Assembly (NCBI GenBank): GCA_023417315.1
Contig: JAEZFW010000081.1
Coordinates: 1 to 64,000, forward strand
Length of the DNA stretch: 64,000 nucleotides
Direction of reading: 5' to 3'
DNA from: Pseudomonadota bacterium
GTDB lineage: Bacteria; Pseudomonadota; Gammaproteobacteria; Steroidobacterales; Steroidobacteraceae
The position numbers and the translations under genes were made by a program. The notes beneath the pieces were generated by a model, which saw only the letters and a list, made by a program, of their open reading frames with translations, had not been told where the DNA came from and made no database searches. This document shows, one piece after another, positions 8,596 through 18,588 of this stretch; within the stretch, counting starts at the first letter, position 1; each line of letters starts with the position of its first letter.

Positions 8596-8672
8596 TGGCG
8601 CGGCCGGAGGGATTCGAACCCCCGACCACCTGGTTCGAAGCCAGGTACTCTATCCAACTGAGCTACGGCCGC
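8596..8672 (-). tRNA. tRNA-Arg (anticodon TCG)
   Basis: A 77-nt tRNA on the minus strand. The acceptor stem is GCGGCCG/CGGCCGC, the D arm begins GCTCAGTTGGATAGAGT, the anticodon stem CCTGG/CCAGG encloses loop CTTCGAA with anticodon TCG, the T arm contains GGTTCGAATCC, and CCA is encoded. It decodes CGA. No integrase or duplicated 3' end is seen beside it, so it does not mark an island here. Confidence 0.97.
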
Positions 8673-8836
8673 GCGGGGAGCGGAAGTTTACATGAGCCGT
8701 CGCCTTCGCGCACTCGCGCACGATCGGCCGGCCATGATCCACCCTGCGCTCGCACGGTCGATGCCAGTGCGGATCGCGGCTTCATGACGCATGGGCGCGG
8801 TCGCCGTAGCCAGAGTAGATCTCGTGAACGGCAGTT

Positions 8837-8867
8837 AAAAAAAGGGCCCCGGAATAAATCGGGGCCC
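8837..8867 (-). terminator. Rho-independent terminator of the permease/TonB-receptor operon
   Basis: On the minus strand GGGCCCCGATT and AATCCGGGGCCC-type arms (8844-8867) form a GC-rich stem with a short AT loop, followed by seven T residues (8837-8843). It lies about 100 bp beyond the receptor stop codon. The rest of 8673-8964 holds no gene. Confidence 0.88.
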
Positions 8868-8964
8868 GAGCAAGACAGACGTCCTCGAAATGGGGAGATG
8901 AACGTCTGTGCGAAAGTATCAAGATCGACGGGAACACGCGGAATGACCGCGTGTGCCGCGGAGT

Positions 8965-11340
8965 TTAGAAGTTCAAGCGCACTGATACGCCGTAAGTGCG
9001 CGGCCTGTTCGTCAAGTAACCCACGCGGGCACGGAAGCCGCGCTCGCGGTCGAGCGACAGGAGGGCCCGCTCGTCCCAGACGTTGTTGACGAACAGCGCC
9101 GCTTCCCACGCGTCGCTCTTGACGCCGAAACGCAAATTGCCGATCTCGTACGACGGCAGCTCCGGTTCGAACGTGAAGCTGCTGATCGTCGGGGCGCCGA
9201 ACGTGAACAATCCCGGCGCGCCAGGGCAGCCGACGCACCCTACTCCAGGCTCTTGATCGGCAAGCTGCGTATACGACGAGCCCACATGCTGGACCGTGAA
9301 GTTCGCGAACCCTTCCAGCGTCGCCGCGAACGGCCACGTATAAGTCGCGCTCGCCGCCGCCTGAAACTCGGGCGAAGTCGGCAGGCGGTTGCCTTCGCGA
9401 ATGCCGGCGATCGGCTGGCCGGTCGTGGTGAGGCGGGTCTGCGTGATCTCCGCCTGCACCCAGGTCGCGGACAATCCGAGATCCCAGTTGGCAGTCGGAC
9501 GCGCGAACAGCTCGAGCTCCGCGCCGAGCGATTCCGCCTGGGCGTTCAGTACGATGCGCGAGGAGCATGAGCCGGCGTCCGCGATGACCTGCAAATCGTC
9601 GATGTCCGCATAGAACACCGCGGCGTTGATCGTCACGCGGCCATCGGCCAGCAACGTCTTCGCGCCGACCTCGTAGTTCAGCACTGTTTCGTCGTCGAAG
9701 TTCGGCTGGCCGCTGAAGGTCGCGCGGTCGTCCGCTGTGCACACTCCCACGTTCAGCGGATCGTTGATGCCGCCGAGACGGAATCCGCGCGCGACCTGCG
9801 CCGTCAGCAGCACGTCGTCGTTCGGCTCGTACGCAACGATGACGCGTGGCGAGAAGCCGTCCGAGCTCGTGGAACCGGGTTGCCGCGTGTAGCCCACGTC
9901 GGCGAACACGCCGGCGAACGTCAGGAAGCGATCTTCGTCGAAGTCGTAGTAGCGCAGGCCGCCCGTCAGGCTCCACTGCTCCGTGAACCGCCAGGTCGCC
10001 TCGCCGAATGCCGCGAACTGCTGGAACTGGAATGGCACTGTCGAGTAGTACGGCGTATCGGGCGGCGCATTGAAGAAGGAGCTCGGCGGAATGCCTCGGC
10101 TGATCAGGAGCGCGTCGTACCCCGGCGTCGGCAGGTTCTGACCGTAGTCACGATCGATGTCTTGGTAGAAGGCGCCGAGCAGCCACTCGAATGCACCGCC
10201 GCCTTCGGAAGCGAGTCGCAGTTCCTGGCTGAATTCCTGCAGGTTCGTCGTGTCGATCAGCGGCGAGTTGAGGCGCGTCTCGGCCGAGTTGCCGCCGAAG
10301 CTGCCGAACGTGACGCTGCCGGTGAGCTGACTCCCGTCGCGCAGCACGATGACGTCGCGATCGAGATAGGAAGTGACCGATGTGAGCGTCATGCCGTTCA
10401 GGGCCCATTCGATCTTCAGGTCTGCGAGCATGAAGTCATCGTCGATACCTTCCGTGAGCTGCGTCACCTGACCGCGCTCGCCCGGCGTCACGGCCGGCTC
10501 GGTCGTCGTGAACGCATTGCCCAGGATGTTGTAGACGTCGACGCGCGGATAGCCATCGGTCTCAAGCTGTTGATAGACGATGCGCGGAGTAATCGAGAGA
10601 TTCTCGTTTGGCTGGAACAGCAGCGTGGCGCGTCCGCCATACTTCTCACCCCCGTTCACGTCTTCGCGGACCGGACGGCCCGGATACACTGAATCGATGA
10701 AGCCAGCCATCTGCTCGTAGTAGCCGACCAGTCGCAGCGCCACCGTCTCGCCCACCGCCAGATTGACGACGCTCTTCACGCCACCGCCGAATTCGCTATC
10801 TGTGCCGTTGTAGCCGGTCGATTCCGCTGCACCTTCGAACGTGCCGAGCACGGGCTGCTTGGTGATGTAGCGCACGGTGCCCGCAGACGATCCGGCGCCA
10901 AACAACGTGCCCTGCGGACCACGCAGTACCTCGAAGCGCTCGAGATCGAACAGGTCGAGATCGGGTGTGAACAGTGACTGTGAGATCGCCGATTCGTCGA
11001 GGTATACGCCGACCGATTCCTTCACACCGCCGACCAGATCGCGCACGACTTGGCCCGCGCTGATGCCGCGGATCGCGACTTGACTCTGCCCGGGTCCGAG
11101 ATCGGTGATCGTGAGACCCGCGATGTTGCGCGACAGGTCCACGATGTTGGTCGAGCCCGAGTCGCGGATTTGCCGCTCGGTCGCCGCTGCCACAGAGAAG
11201 GGCACGTCCTGCAGCGCCGAGGCGCGCTTCTGAGCCGTCACCACGACTTCGTCGATTATCAGTTCCTCGACTTTCGCGCTCGCGGCGAGCGTCATCAAAG
11301 GCGCAAGCGCGCCGAGCAGCAATCCTGTTCGTCTCTTCAT
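8965..11340 (-). CDS. TonB-dependent receptor, paired with an amino-acid permease
   Basis: A 791-residue outer-membrane receptor. A signal peptide ends near ASA, the TonB box DEVVVTAQ follows, then a plug domain with RGPQGTLFGAGSSAGTV, and a 22-strand barrel ending in VSVRLNF. The ATG at 11340 is preferred over an in-frame GTG 15 bases upstream because AGAGGA lies just before it. The gene begins where the upstream amino-acid permease gene ends, so the two form an operon closed by the terminator at 8837. This suggests uptake of an amino-acid-containing or peptide-like ligand, though the ligand is not known. Confidence 0.9.
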   Translation of the reverse strand: MKRRTGLLLGALAPLMTLAASAKVEELIIDEVVVTAQKRASALQDVPFSVAAATERQIRDSGSTNIVDLSRNIAGLTITDLGPGQSQVAIRGISAGQVVRDLVGGVKESVGVYLDESAISQSLFTPDLDLFDLERFEVLRGPQGTLFGAGSSAGTVRYITKQPVLGTFEGAAESTGYNGTDSEFGGGVKSVVNLAVGETVALRLVGYYEQMAGFIDSVYPGRPVREDVNGGEKYGGRATLLFQPNENLSITPRIVYQQLETDGYPRVDVYNILGNAFTTTEPAVTPGERGQVTQLTEGIDDDFMLADLKIEWALNGMTLTSVTSYLDRDVIVLRDGSQLTGSVTFGSFGGNSAETRLNSPLIDTTNLQEFSQELRLASEGGGAFEWLLGAFYQDIDRDYGQNLPTPGYDALLISRGIPPSSFFNAPPDTPYYSTVPFQFQQFAAFGEATWRFTEQWSLTGGLRYYDFDEDRFLTFAGVFADVGYTRQPGSTSSDGFSPRVIVAYEPNDDVLLTAQVARGFRLGGINDPLNVGVCTADDRATFSGQPNFDDETVLNYEVGAKTLLADGRVTINAAVFYADIDDLQVIADAGSCSSRIVLNAQAESLGAELELFARPTANWDLGLSATWVQAEITQTRLTTTGQPIAGIREGNRLPTSPEFQAAASATYTWPFAATLEGFANFTVQHVGSSYTQLADQEPGVGCVGCPGAPGLFTFGAPTISSFTFEPELPSYEIGNLRFGVKSDAWEAALFVNNVWDERALLSLDRERGFRARVGYLTNRPRTYGVSVRLNF

Positions 11341-11351
11341 CTCGATTCCTC

Positions 11352-12890
11352 TCACGGATTTTCTGGAAGCGCCTTTGCGCGAAGCGGCCGAGATTCAGCT
11401 GCGACGACCTTGCGCAACGCGCTGTTGCGGTAGCCGTAGCCGAAGTAAATGAGAAAGCCGCCGATGACCCAGGCAATCATCCAGCGCCGGTTGTCCTCGA
11501 AGACGCGCATGAACAACCAGAAGCAAATCGCGGCACCGAGAACGCAGATGACCGGCGCCATCGGTACGCGAAAGGGGCGCGGCAGGTCAGGCTTTGTTCG
11601 GCGCAAGACGAGCACGCCGACGCACACGGTCGTAAACGCGAGCAGCGTGCCCATCGCGACGAGATCACCCAGGACACCGATCGGCAGCACTCCCGCGAGC
11701 ACGCATGCGATTGCGCCGACAAACAGGGTTGCGACATGCGGCGTGTGCAGCCGCGGATGCACGCGACCGAACATTGGACCGATTAAGCCGTCTTGCGACA
11801 TCGCGTAGAAGATGCGCGGCTGTGCGATGAGCAACACGATCATCACGGAGCTCAATCCCGCGACGGCACCGACTTCCACGATCGTCTTGAGCCACGAGAG
11901 GCTTGGATACGCTTCGAGCGCGGTAGCGACTGGTCTGGCCGTGCTCAACTGCAGATGGGGAAGCAGGCCGGTCACAACAGCGGCAACGACGATGTAGAGC
12001 AACGTACAGATCGCGAGTGAGCCGAGGATGCCAATCGGAACGTTGCGCTGTGGGTTCTTCGTTTCCTGCGCCGCCGTCGACACCGCGTCGAAGCCGAGGT
12101 ATGCGAAAAACACGATCGATGCGCCGCGTACGACGCCGTCCCAGCCGAAGCGGCCGGGGCCTTCGGCAGGAGGAATGTACGGCTGCCAGTTGCCCGGATC
12201 GACATACTGCACGCTGAAGACGACGAACAGCAGGATCACCCCCACCTTGATCGCGACGATGATCGAGTTGAAGAATACGGACTGTGAGATGCCGCGGTAA
12301 CACAATGCGGCGACGGCAATGACGATCGCGACAGCGGGGAGATTGATCAGCGCTCCGGTCGCAACGATCCGTCCATTCACGACGTCGAGCGGCGCGGAGG
12401 CGAGCGCCGCAGGCAATCCGAGCTCGACCCCGACGATGTCACCAACCGAATGCAGCAGGCTGTTGAAGTATGCCGACCAGCCGACTGCGACGGTTGCGGC
12501 GGCGAACAGATACTCGAGCACGAGATTCCAGCCGACGAACCATGCGATGAGCTCGCCGAGCGTCGCATATGCATAAGAGTACGCACTCCCTGAGACCGGC
12601 AGCATCGTCGCGAACTCTGCATAACACAAACCCGCGAGAGCGCAGGCAATGCCCGCGAGCATGAAGCTCAACGTGATTGCGGGTCCGGCGTGATTCGCTG
12701 CGGCTTGTCCAGTGAGTACGAAGATGCCTGCACCGATGACGCCGCCAATGCCGAGCAGCAGGAGCTGCCGCGCATTGAGAACGCGCTTGAGCGTGGCTTC
12801 GCCTCGGTCGGTTCCTTCCGCAGGTTTGCCGGCGGCGACATGAGCGCTCGGCGAGATGGGTTTCGTGATGAACAGATTCATGCGATTCAC
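11352..12890 (-). CDS. APC-family amino acid permease (CAT/YfnA type)
   Basis: A 512-residue inner-membrane transporter with about 12-14 hydrophobic segments. The first one carries the APC signature GIGGVIGAGIFVLTG (about residues 48-62), with the unwound glycine-rich helix that binds the substrate backbone. A cytoplasmic N-terminal extension of about 40 residues precedes it. Similar cationic amino-acid transporters move basic amino acids, but specificity cannot be read here. It is the first gene of the operon with the TonB receptor; the stop lies next to the receptor's ribosome binding site. Confidence 0.88.
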   Translation of the reverse strand: MNRMNLFITKPISPSAHVAAGKPAEGTDRGEATLKRVLNARQLLLLGIGGVIGAGIFVLTGQAAANHAGPAITLSFMLAGIACALAGLCYAEFATMLPVSGSAYSYAYATLGELIAWFVGWNLVLEYLFAAATVAVGWSAYFNSLLHSVGDIVGVELGLPAALASAPLDVVNGRIVATGALINLPAVAIVIAVAALCYRGISQSVFFNSIIVAIKVGVILLFVVFSVQYVDPGNWQPYIPPAEGPGRFGWDGVVRGASIVFFAYLGFDAVSTAAQETKNPQRNVPIGILGSLAICTLLYIVVAAVVTGLLPHLQLSTARPVATALEAYPSLSWLKTIVEVGAVAGLSSVMIVLLIAQPRIFYAMSQDGLIGPMFGRVHPRLHTPHVATLFVGAIACVLAGVLPIGVLGDLVAMGTLLAFTTVCVGVLVLRRTKPDLPRPFRVPMAPVICVLGAAICFWLFMRVFEDNRRWMIAWVIGGFLIYFGYGYRNSALRKVVAAESRPLRAKALPENP

Positions 12891-13053
12891 GCTCTAAGGA
12901 AGCTACGTGGGATGTTTGCGGTGAGTTGTTTGAATTCAGCGTGAGGCTGATCGCGAGCAGTCAGTCACACGACAGCCAAGCGCAGACACTACGGTCGCGA
13001 CGTCGTCCCGGATGCACCTTCAGAGAGGTAGCGGGTGTTTTGCGAGGGCTGAC

Positions 13054-13779
13054 CTATCGTCCACGATCAGGCGCTCGACCGAGTGTCGTGGGCCCATGCG
13101 GCCCCTTCAAAGTCACGACCAGCTGTGCAGCGTCCGCTCGAACGACGCGGCTTTCTAACTGCAACAAGCTCAGCAGGCGGCGTAACGCTTCATCGTGTGG
13201 CGTACGCAGCTCGAGAGACTCCAGGGAGCATCCCTCTGGTGCAGTTTCGGAAGGGTGTGCAGAAGCCGCATCCCACTCGATGAAGAAGGGTGCAATCTCG
13301 AGGCCCGGCGTGGTCAACTGAAAGGCACGCCAGCGAATGACGCTCCCCTCAGGAGTGAGCCGAGATCCCTCCTGCAGCTCGCTGACGCTATAACCCGCCG
13401 CTCGGAGCCGGCGCATCGTGAGCTCTGCGTCCTCGATCGCGACGGCCCAGCCGACCGGGGTGAGATTGGCCAATGCGCGTAGCGGCTCCAGTTCGCGCGA
13501 TAGCTCGACTCCTCTTTGTGGTGCGAGTACCTCGAGGTATGCGTGTGAGCTTGTCGACAGCAGGGCGTTGTGTGTTCCGGTGTGCTCGTGCTTGCCGCCG
13601 AGGACCGGCATCACTCCGCACAAGTCGCTGAGCTGCGCGATGCCCTGATCGAGATCAGCCACTCCGAGGATGACATGATCGATCTGTCCAGCGGCAGACG
13701 GAGCAGGACTGCTCCCGCAGCTCGATAGGCAACTCGCCACCAATACGAGGAACCCTGCAAACAATTGCCTCTTGATCAT
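13054..13779 (-). CDS. VOC (glyoxalase-like) domain lipoprotein
   Basis: A 241-residue predicted lipoprotein, with a lipobox around CLSSC (about residue 21). The mature part matches the single-chain glyoxalase-like family (PF13468): IDHVILGVADLDQGI opens the first beta-alpha-beta-beta-beta module and AYLEVLAP carries a metal-ligand-type Glu. A periplasmic location is uncommon for a VOC protein. It follows the large TonB receptor gene by 10 bases on the same strand, so it may act on a ligand or product of that uptake system. Its reaction is unknown. Confidence 0.7.
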   Translation of the reverse strand: MIKRQLFAGFLVLVASCLSSCGSSPAPSAAGQIDHVILGVADLDQGIAQLSDLCGVMPVLGGKHEHTGTHNALLSTSSHAYLEVLAPQRGVELSRELEPLRALANLTPVGWAVAIEDAELTMRRLRAAGYSVSELQEGSRLTPEGSVIRWRAFQLTTPGLEIAPFFIEWDAASAHPSETAPEGCSLESLELRTPHDEALRRLLSLLQLESRVVRADAAQLVVTLKGPHGPTTLGRAPDRGR

Positions 13780-13789
13780 GCGCGGTCTC

Positions 13790-16744
13790 CTAGCGGAATT
13801 GCTTTGCGAGACCCAGCTTGAACACGCGGCCCACCGGGTTGCCGAAGGATGGATCGTAGTTGTAGTCAGTCAGCCGCACCGCCGGCGGATCGCGATCGGC
13901 CACATTGAACGCCGCTACGGTGATCGCGAACTCCTCAGGCAAGCTGAGGCGATACACGACGTCCGTCGTGAAGTAGGACGCGATCTCGTGCAGCGAGCCG
14001 TCGCTGTTGCGTGCTGTCTCCCGCAAATCAGTCACGCCGTCGAGGTAACGGCCCGTCACGCGAACGCTGTGTCCTCCCGTCGCGTACTGCACGAACAATG
14101 ACCCGTGCAGCTCGGGCAGACTCTGAAAACCGGCACGCGTGCCGACGAAGTCGCGTCCGCCCGCGCTCGGAATGAGAATGCCTTCGATGAAGAACCGATC
14201 GCGCTCGTATTCCAGGTTGTAGGTCGCGTCGAGTCCGAACATGAGATTGCCGCGCAACACGTTCGGCACACCGTATGAAGCGCTGAGGTCGACACCCCGC
14301 ACCTCCTCATCCGGTCCGTTGACTGCCATCGCACGCGTTCGCAAGATGTTCGCCGGCGCACATACACCGTTCTGGAACGTGAAGCGCGCCTGCAGAGCCT
14401 CGAAGCCCGGTCGTCCGCAGTTGTTGATGGCCGTCGTACCGTTGCCGATGAACGCCGCGAGCACGTCCGACCCGTTCTCCGGGATGACCTTGTCTTCCAG
14501 GCGGATGTCGAAATAGTCGATCGATGCCGCGAAGGACGGCGTCGAGAACATCATGCCGAGGCTCAGGTTCTCGGCTTCTTCGGGTTTCAGATTCGGGTTG
14601 CCGAAATTGTCGACGGGCCGGACTGTGCTGAACTGCGGCACGAACTGCAGCGACGTCAGTGCGTTCGGCTGCGACTGCAGCAGCACCGGGCCGCGGAACG
14701 TGCTGCTCGCGGAGCCGCGCAGCGCGAACCAGTCCGTCGCTTGCCAGCGAAATGCCAACTTGGGATTCGACGTCGAACCCGTGCTGCCGCCGTAATCCTC
14801 GTAACGAAATGCCAGCTGTGCCTGCAGAGCATCCGTGATCGGCAGCTCGAGCTCCCCGAACACGCCATAGACATCGCTATCGATCTCGAACTCGCGTTGC
14901 GGGCCGACGAAGGCGAAAGGACCGTTCGGCAGCACGCACGTTGCCGCCGGATTGAGTATCGAGTCCGCGCACGGCGTTCGGGCGACGTCGCTCGTCGGAT
15001 CGAGCAGCCTGCGCTCGAGCTCGTCTTCACGATATTGCGCACCGAGCGCCCAGCTCACAGTGCCACCCGGAAGATGGAGCGCCGTGTCGCCATTCAGCAC
15101 GAGGTCGGCAACCAGCACGCTGCTCGTGTCGTCCGAGCCTTGCACGCCGAAGATAAAGTCGACCACCTCGCGAGTATTCACAGTCAGGGGATCGAACGTG
15201 CCACCCATGCCGCGCGGCAGGTTGCGCTGACCGGTCACCACGTTCCTCGCGACGCCGGTGGAGAACGGATTGAAAAAGAAGCAACCATTCGCGACTGCGC
15301 CTGGAGTGGTGCCAATGCAGTTCTCCCCGCCGAAGCCCGCGAGCGCGAGTTGCAGGTTTGCCGTCAAGATGTCGGGCACGCGGAGGCGCCGATAATTTTC
15401 AGCGTACGTGAGCGCCACGTTCCAACCGACGTTCGCGGCCTTGCCGTCGAGCGATACGGAGAGGCGATGCGCATCCGAGAAGATTTCTCTTTGCACACCT
15501 TCTTCCTCGAACAGCGGATTCCCGCTCGGACCCAGCGGACGGAACAACAAACCGTTCGCGGCCACAACGCGCGCCGCAGTGATGGCGCTCGCCTGTGCTG
15601 GCGTGAGCGACGGAAGCAGCGCCGCCAATCCGGGATTGTTCAGAGGAACAATGAATGTCGGCGCGTTGGTTGGATCCACGGGCAACCCGAGCCGCATCTG
15701 TGTCGTTGCACCGGGACCCTGCGTTGCTGGAAAGCTCGGCGCCGTGTTCTCTTCCGGTACATCGTGCGCGGCGTAATACGCATCAACATGCAACTCAGCG
15801 AAATCGCCGAGCTGCATGTTGAGCTCGCCGTACAGGCTGTATTCCTCTTGCCGCTCGACCAGATTCTGGTATTGCGTGAAGCGGAACTGACACTGCGGTA
15901 TGCCGCCGCCGGCGCGGATGCCACCGCCCAGGCTCTCACAGGCCGGATCGATGAAGATGTTCGGCGTAGCAGTGAGCGGCGGGATCACGTATGCACCCGG
16001 ACTGCCGCTCGCGGAGAAGCCGCCTTGCGCAGGGATGTTGCGATCGAACGGCGGCGTGGCGAAATCGCGATCGACGACCTGCAGCTCTGAGCGATGCCGG
16101 TAATCCGCCGCGAACAACACATCGTAGGTATCGCCGCGATGACCCCAGCGCAGATCCATCGAGTAGTCGCCGTCGCTATCGTCGATCGATGTATAGGAGC
16201 CATCGATCGCCAACCCTTCGAAACCGCGCTCAGAGATGAAGTTGACCACCCCTGCAATCGCGTCCGAGCCATAGGTCGCGGCTGCGCCGTCCTTCAACAC
16301 TTCGATTCTGTTCACCGCCGCGAGCGGCAGCAGATTCACATCAACGCCGAGCAGAGCGACAGGCGACACCGGCAAGCGCCGTCCGTTGAACAACACAAGC
16401 GTCCTGCCGCCGTCCAGACCGCGCAGATTGATATTGACCGCGCCGGTTCCCAGCAGCACACCGCCAGGGTTGGCCTCGCCTACCGTTCCCTGCGAGGCCG
16501 ATAGCGAGCGAATGACATCGAGTATCGAAGGCGATCCTTGCAGCTCCATTTCGTCGCGATCGATCACGGTCACGGGCAACGCCGCATCCTCGACGGCGCC
16601 TTCGATATGGGAGCCCGTGACGACGATTTGATCGATCGGTTCAGCATCGATCGATGTGTCGGCTGCCGCCGCTGTTGCTGACATCGTCACTAGGAAAGTG
16701 GCCGCAATGGATGAGCGTGAGATCCAACAGTTGCGGAGGTGCAT
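13790..16744 (-). CDS. TonB-dependent receptor, large (984 residues)
   Basis: An outer-membrane receptor with signal peptide ending near AAA and the TonB-box-like segment DQIVVTGSHI. The plug domain contains RGLDGGRTLVLFNGRR and the classic LKDGAAATYGSDAIAGVVNF. The barrel ends in FKLGLAKQFR. The plug motifs place it with the receptors of Caulobacter and Xanthomonas that take up plant-derived or oligosaccharide/peptide ligands, and the length of nearly 1000 residues is typical of that group. It is cotranscribed with the VOC lipoprotein and divergent from the M20 peptidase gene, with 125 bp between starts. Confidence 0.9.
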   Translation of the reverse strand: MHLRNCWISRSSIAATFLVTMSATAAAADTSIDAEPIDQIVVTGSHIEGAVEDAALPVTVIDRDEMELQGSPSILDVIRSLSASQGTVGEANPGGVLLGTGAVNINLRGLDGGRTLVLFNGRRLPVSPVALLGVDVNLLPLAAVNRIEVLKDGAAATYGSDAIAGVVNFISERGFEGLAIDGSYTSIDDSDGDYSMDLRWGHRGDTYDVLFAADYRHRSELQVVDRDFATPPFDRNIPAQGGFSASGSPGAYVIPPLTATPNIFIDPACESLGGGIRAGGGIPQCQFRFTQYQNLVERQEEYSLYGELNMQLGDFAELHVDAYYAAHDVPEENTAPSFPATQGPGATTQMRLGLPVDPTNAPTFIVPLNNPGLAALLPSLTPAQASAITAARVVAANGLLFRPLGPSGNPLFEEEGVQREIFSDAHRLSVSLDGKAANVGWNVALTYAENYRRLRVPDILTANLQLALAGFGGENCIGTTPGAVANGCFFFNPFSTGVARNVVTGQRNLPRGMGGTFDPLTVNTREVVDFIFGVQGSDDTSSVLVADLVLNGDTALHLPGGTVSWALGAQYREDELERRLLDPTSDVARTPCADSILNPAATCVLPNGPFAFVGPQREFEIDSDVYGVFGELELPITDALQAQLAFRYEDYGGSTGSTSNPKLAFRWQATDWFALRGSASSTFRGPVLLQSQPNALTSLQFVPQFSTVRPVDNFGNPNLKPEEAENLSLGMMFSTPSFAASIDYFDIRLEDKVIPENGSDVLAAFIGNGTTAINNCGRPGFEALQARFTFQNGVCAPANILRTRAMAVNGPDEEVRGVDLSASYGVPNVLRGNLMFGLDATYNLEYERDRFFIEGILIPSAGGRDFVGTRAGFQSLPELHGSLFVQYATGGHSVRVTGRYLDGVTDLRETARNSDGSLHEIASYFTTDVVYRLSLPEEFAITVAAFNVADRDPPAVRLTDYNYDPSFGNPVGRVFKLGLAKQFR

Positions 16745-16869
16745 GGTGCGTGAGCTCCAGTAGCGGTGAATGCATCGAGGACCAACCGTCCAGAACCACC
16801 ACTACGAGCGAGAAGGGACAGCAGATGCACTGACGCATCTGAAAGCCGTGCGGATTCGTATCCGTTTCC

Positions 16870-18354
16870 ATGACGAGCTTCGCTCCACGTTCCCGCCTCG
16901 CGCGCAGCGTCGCTGTACTCATCGTCATGGTTGTACCGGTGCTAGGGATCGTCCTTGCGCGCACGATCGCCGTCAGCAAGGCTGAACCCACTACGCCGCT
17001 CACGTATCGCGTTCCAGCGATCGATGCTTCTGCGGCCGCGGCCCGCGCTAGCGCCGCGCTGCAGTTTGCGACGATCAGCTCCGAGGATGGCTCCGACCAC
17101 ACACCGGCCCTCGAGTCCTTTCGCGCGTGGCTTATGACGACCTACCCACGCTTTCACGCGATCGCGACGCGCACCGTCGTCGGCAATGGCACGCTCGTGT
17201 ATGAGTGGTCGGGCACCGATACCTCGCTGCAACCCATCGTCCTCATGGCACATCAGGACGTCGTGCCGGTGTCGCAACCCGAGCTCTGGAGGTATCCGCC
17301 GTTCTCTGGAGCGATCTGCGAGGGATTCATCTGGGGGCGCGGCGCGCTCGATGACAAGACTTCTCTCATCGCCATTCTGGAAGCGGCGGAGTCGCTGGTC
17401 GCAGCTGACTACGCACCGGAGCGCGGCGTGATCTTCGTGTTCGGGCACGATGAAGAATCAGGTGGTGCCGGTGCGCGTGCAGCGGCGGAATGGCTTGCGA
17501 GCCGCGCGATCAAAGCGGAATTCGTGCTAGACGAAGGCGGCCTGTCTCTCACGAGCAATCCCGTGACGGGCGGCCCAGCCACACTGATCGGCGTTGCCGA
17601 GAAGGGCAATGTGACCTTGCAGCTCGAGGTCCATGCGACCGGCGGTCACTCGAACGCGCCTGGCACCCGAACTGCTGTCGACACCCTCTCGCAGGCGATC
17701 GTCGCGATCAGGAACAGCCCCTTCCCCGCGGACTATGCAGGTGTGACTCGTGCAATGCTCGAAGCGCTCGCACCTCACGCACCGCTCATGACGCGCATGG
17801 CGATCGCGAATACCTGGTTGTTCGAGCCGATGCTGGTCCACCAGCTCGTCGCGAGCCCTCAAGCCGCAGCGACGCTGCAGACCACGATCGCGCCGACGAT
17901 GCTGCAAGGCTCCAACAAGCAAAACGTGCTGCCGTCGATCGCGAAGGCGACGATCAACCTGCGCATCCTGCCGGGAGAGAGCATCGAGAGCGTCATCGCA
18001 CACGTGCGCGACGCGCTCGGCGATCTACCGGTAACGGTGACTCGCGTGGGTCCGAGCGCGGAGCCCTCGCCCATCGCCAGCACGCAATCGAATGGCTACC
18101 GCCTCGTCGCAGGGCTCGCCGCCGCGACGTTCGATGCGCCCGTTGCACCGCTTCTCGTGATCGGCATCACGGACAGTCGCCACATGGTCGTACTCTCGGA
18201 CGATATCTATCGATACTCACCGTTCCTGCTCGGCCCCGAGGACATCGCGACCGCGCACGGTAGAGACGAGCGGATCTCGATCGAGAACTTCGGACGCATG
18301 CTTAGGTTCTATCAACAGGTGCTCGTTGGTGGCAGCGCTAACGAGCTGCCATAA
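16870..18354 (+). CDS. M20 family metallopeptidase (PM20D1/carboxypeptidase S type)
   Basis: A 494-residue zinc peptidase with one N-terminal membrane segment (about residues 14-31), so its catalytic domain is periplasmic. Metal ligands and catalytic residues are visible: H in AHQDVVPV, D in RGALDDK, the Glu pair in HDEESGG, and D in VLDEGG. The dimerisation insert begins near VHATGGHSNAPG. This branch includes carboxypeptidase S and PM20D1, which hydrolyse or form N-acyl amino acids. It is divergent from a large TonB receptor gene; a role in processing imported peptides or N-acyl amino acids is plausible inference. Confidence 0.87.
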   Translation: MTSFAPRSRLARSVAVLIVMVVPVLGIVLARTIAVSKAEPTTPLTYRVPAIDASAAAARASAALQFATISSEDGSDHTPALESFRAWLMTTYPRFHAIATRTVVGNGTLVYEWSGTDTSLQPIVLMAHQDVVPVSQPELWRYPPFSGAICEGFIWGRGALDDKTSLIAILEAAESLVAADYAPERGVIFVFGHDEESGGAGARAAAEWLASRAIKAEFVLDEGGLSLTSNPVTGGPATLIGVAEKGNVTLQLEVHATGGHSNAPGTRTAVDTLSQAIVAIRNSPFPADYAGVTRAMLEALAPHAPLMTRMAIANTWLFEPMLVHQLVASPQAAATLQTTIAPTMLQGSNKQNVLPSIAKATINLRILPGESIESVIAHVRDALGDLPVTVTRVGPSAEPSPIASTQSNGYRLVAGLAAATFDAPVAPLLVIGITDSRHMVVLSDDIYRYSPFLLGPEDIATAHGRDERISIENFGRMLRFYQQVLVGGSANELP

Positions 18355-18588
18355 CCATCGTCGAGAGCATCAACGTCGTTCTGATCGGTGGTTACGCGCA
18401 CGGCAAGCGCATTACGGTGAACCCGGCGCGTGCATCGTCTCGATCCCGCACATGACGAGCTTCGGGATCATGCATGAACAGTCCTGGCCAAGTCGGGCGC
18501 GATATGCGCTCGATCAATGTCGACTGCATCCGATCCGCTCACCCGAACGTAAGCGAGCTGACAGAACACTGATCAAGGAGTCATTCAC

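Noticed and set aside
8596..8672. tRNA-Arg as the attachment site of a genomic island
   Set aside because: No integrase gene and no repeated tRNA 3' end was found in the neighbouring sequence.
18356..18460. Short frame reading INVVLIGGYAHGKRITV after the M20 peptidase gene
   Set aside because: It resembles small phage-type GG-HG peptides but has no start codon and stops after about 32 codons; too little to call a pseudogene.
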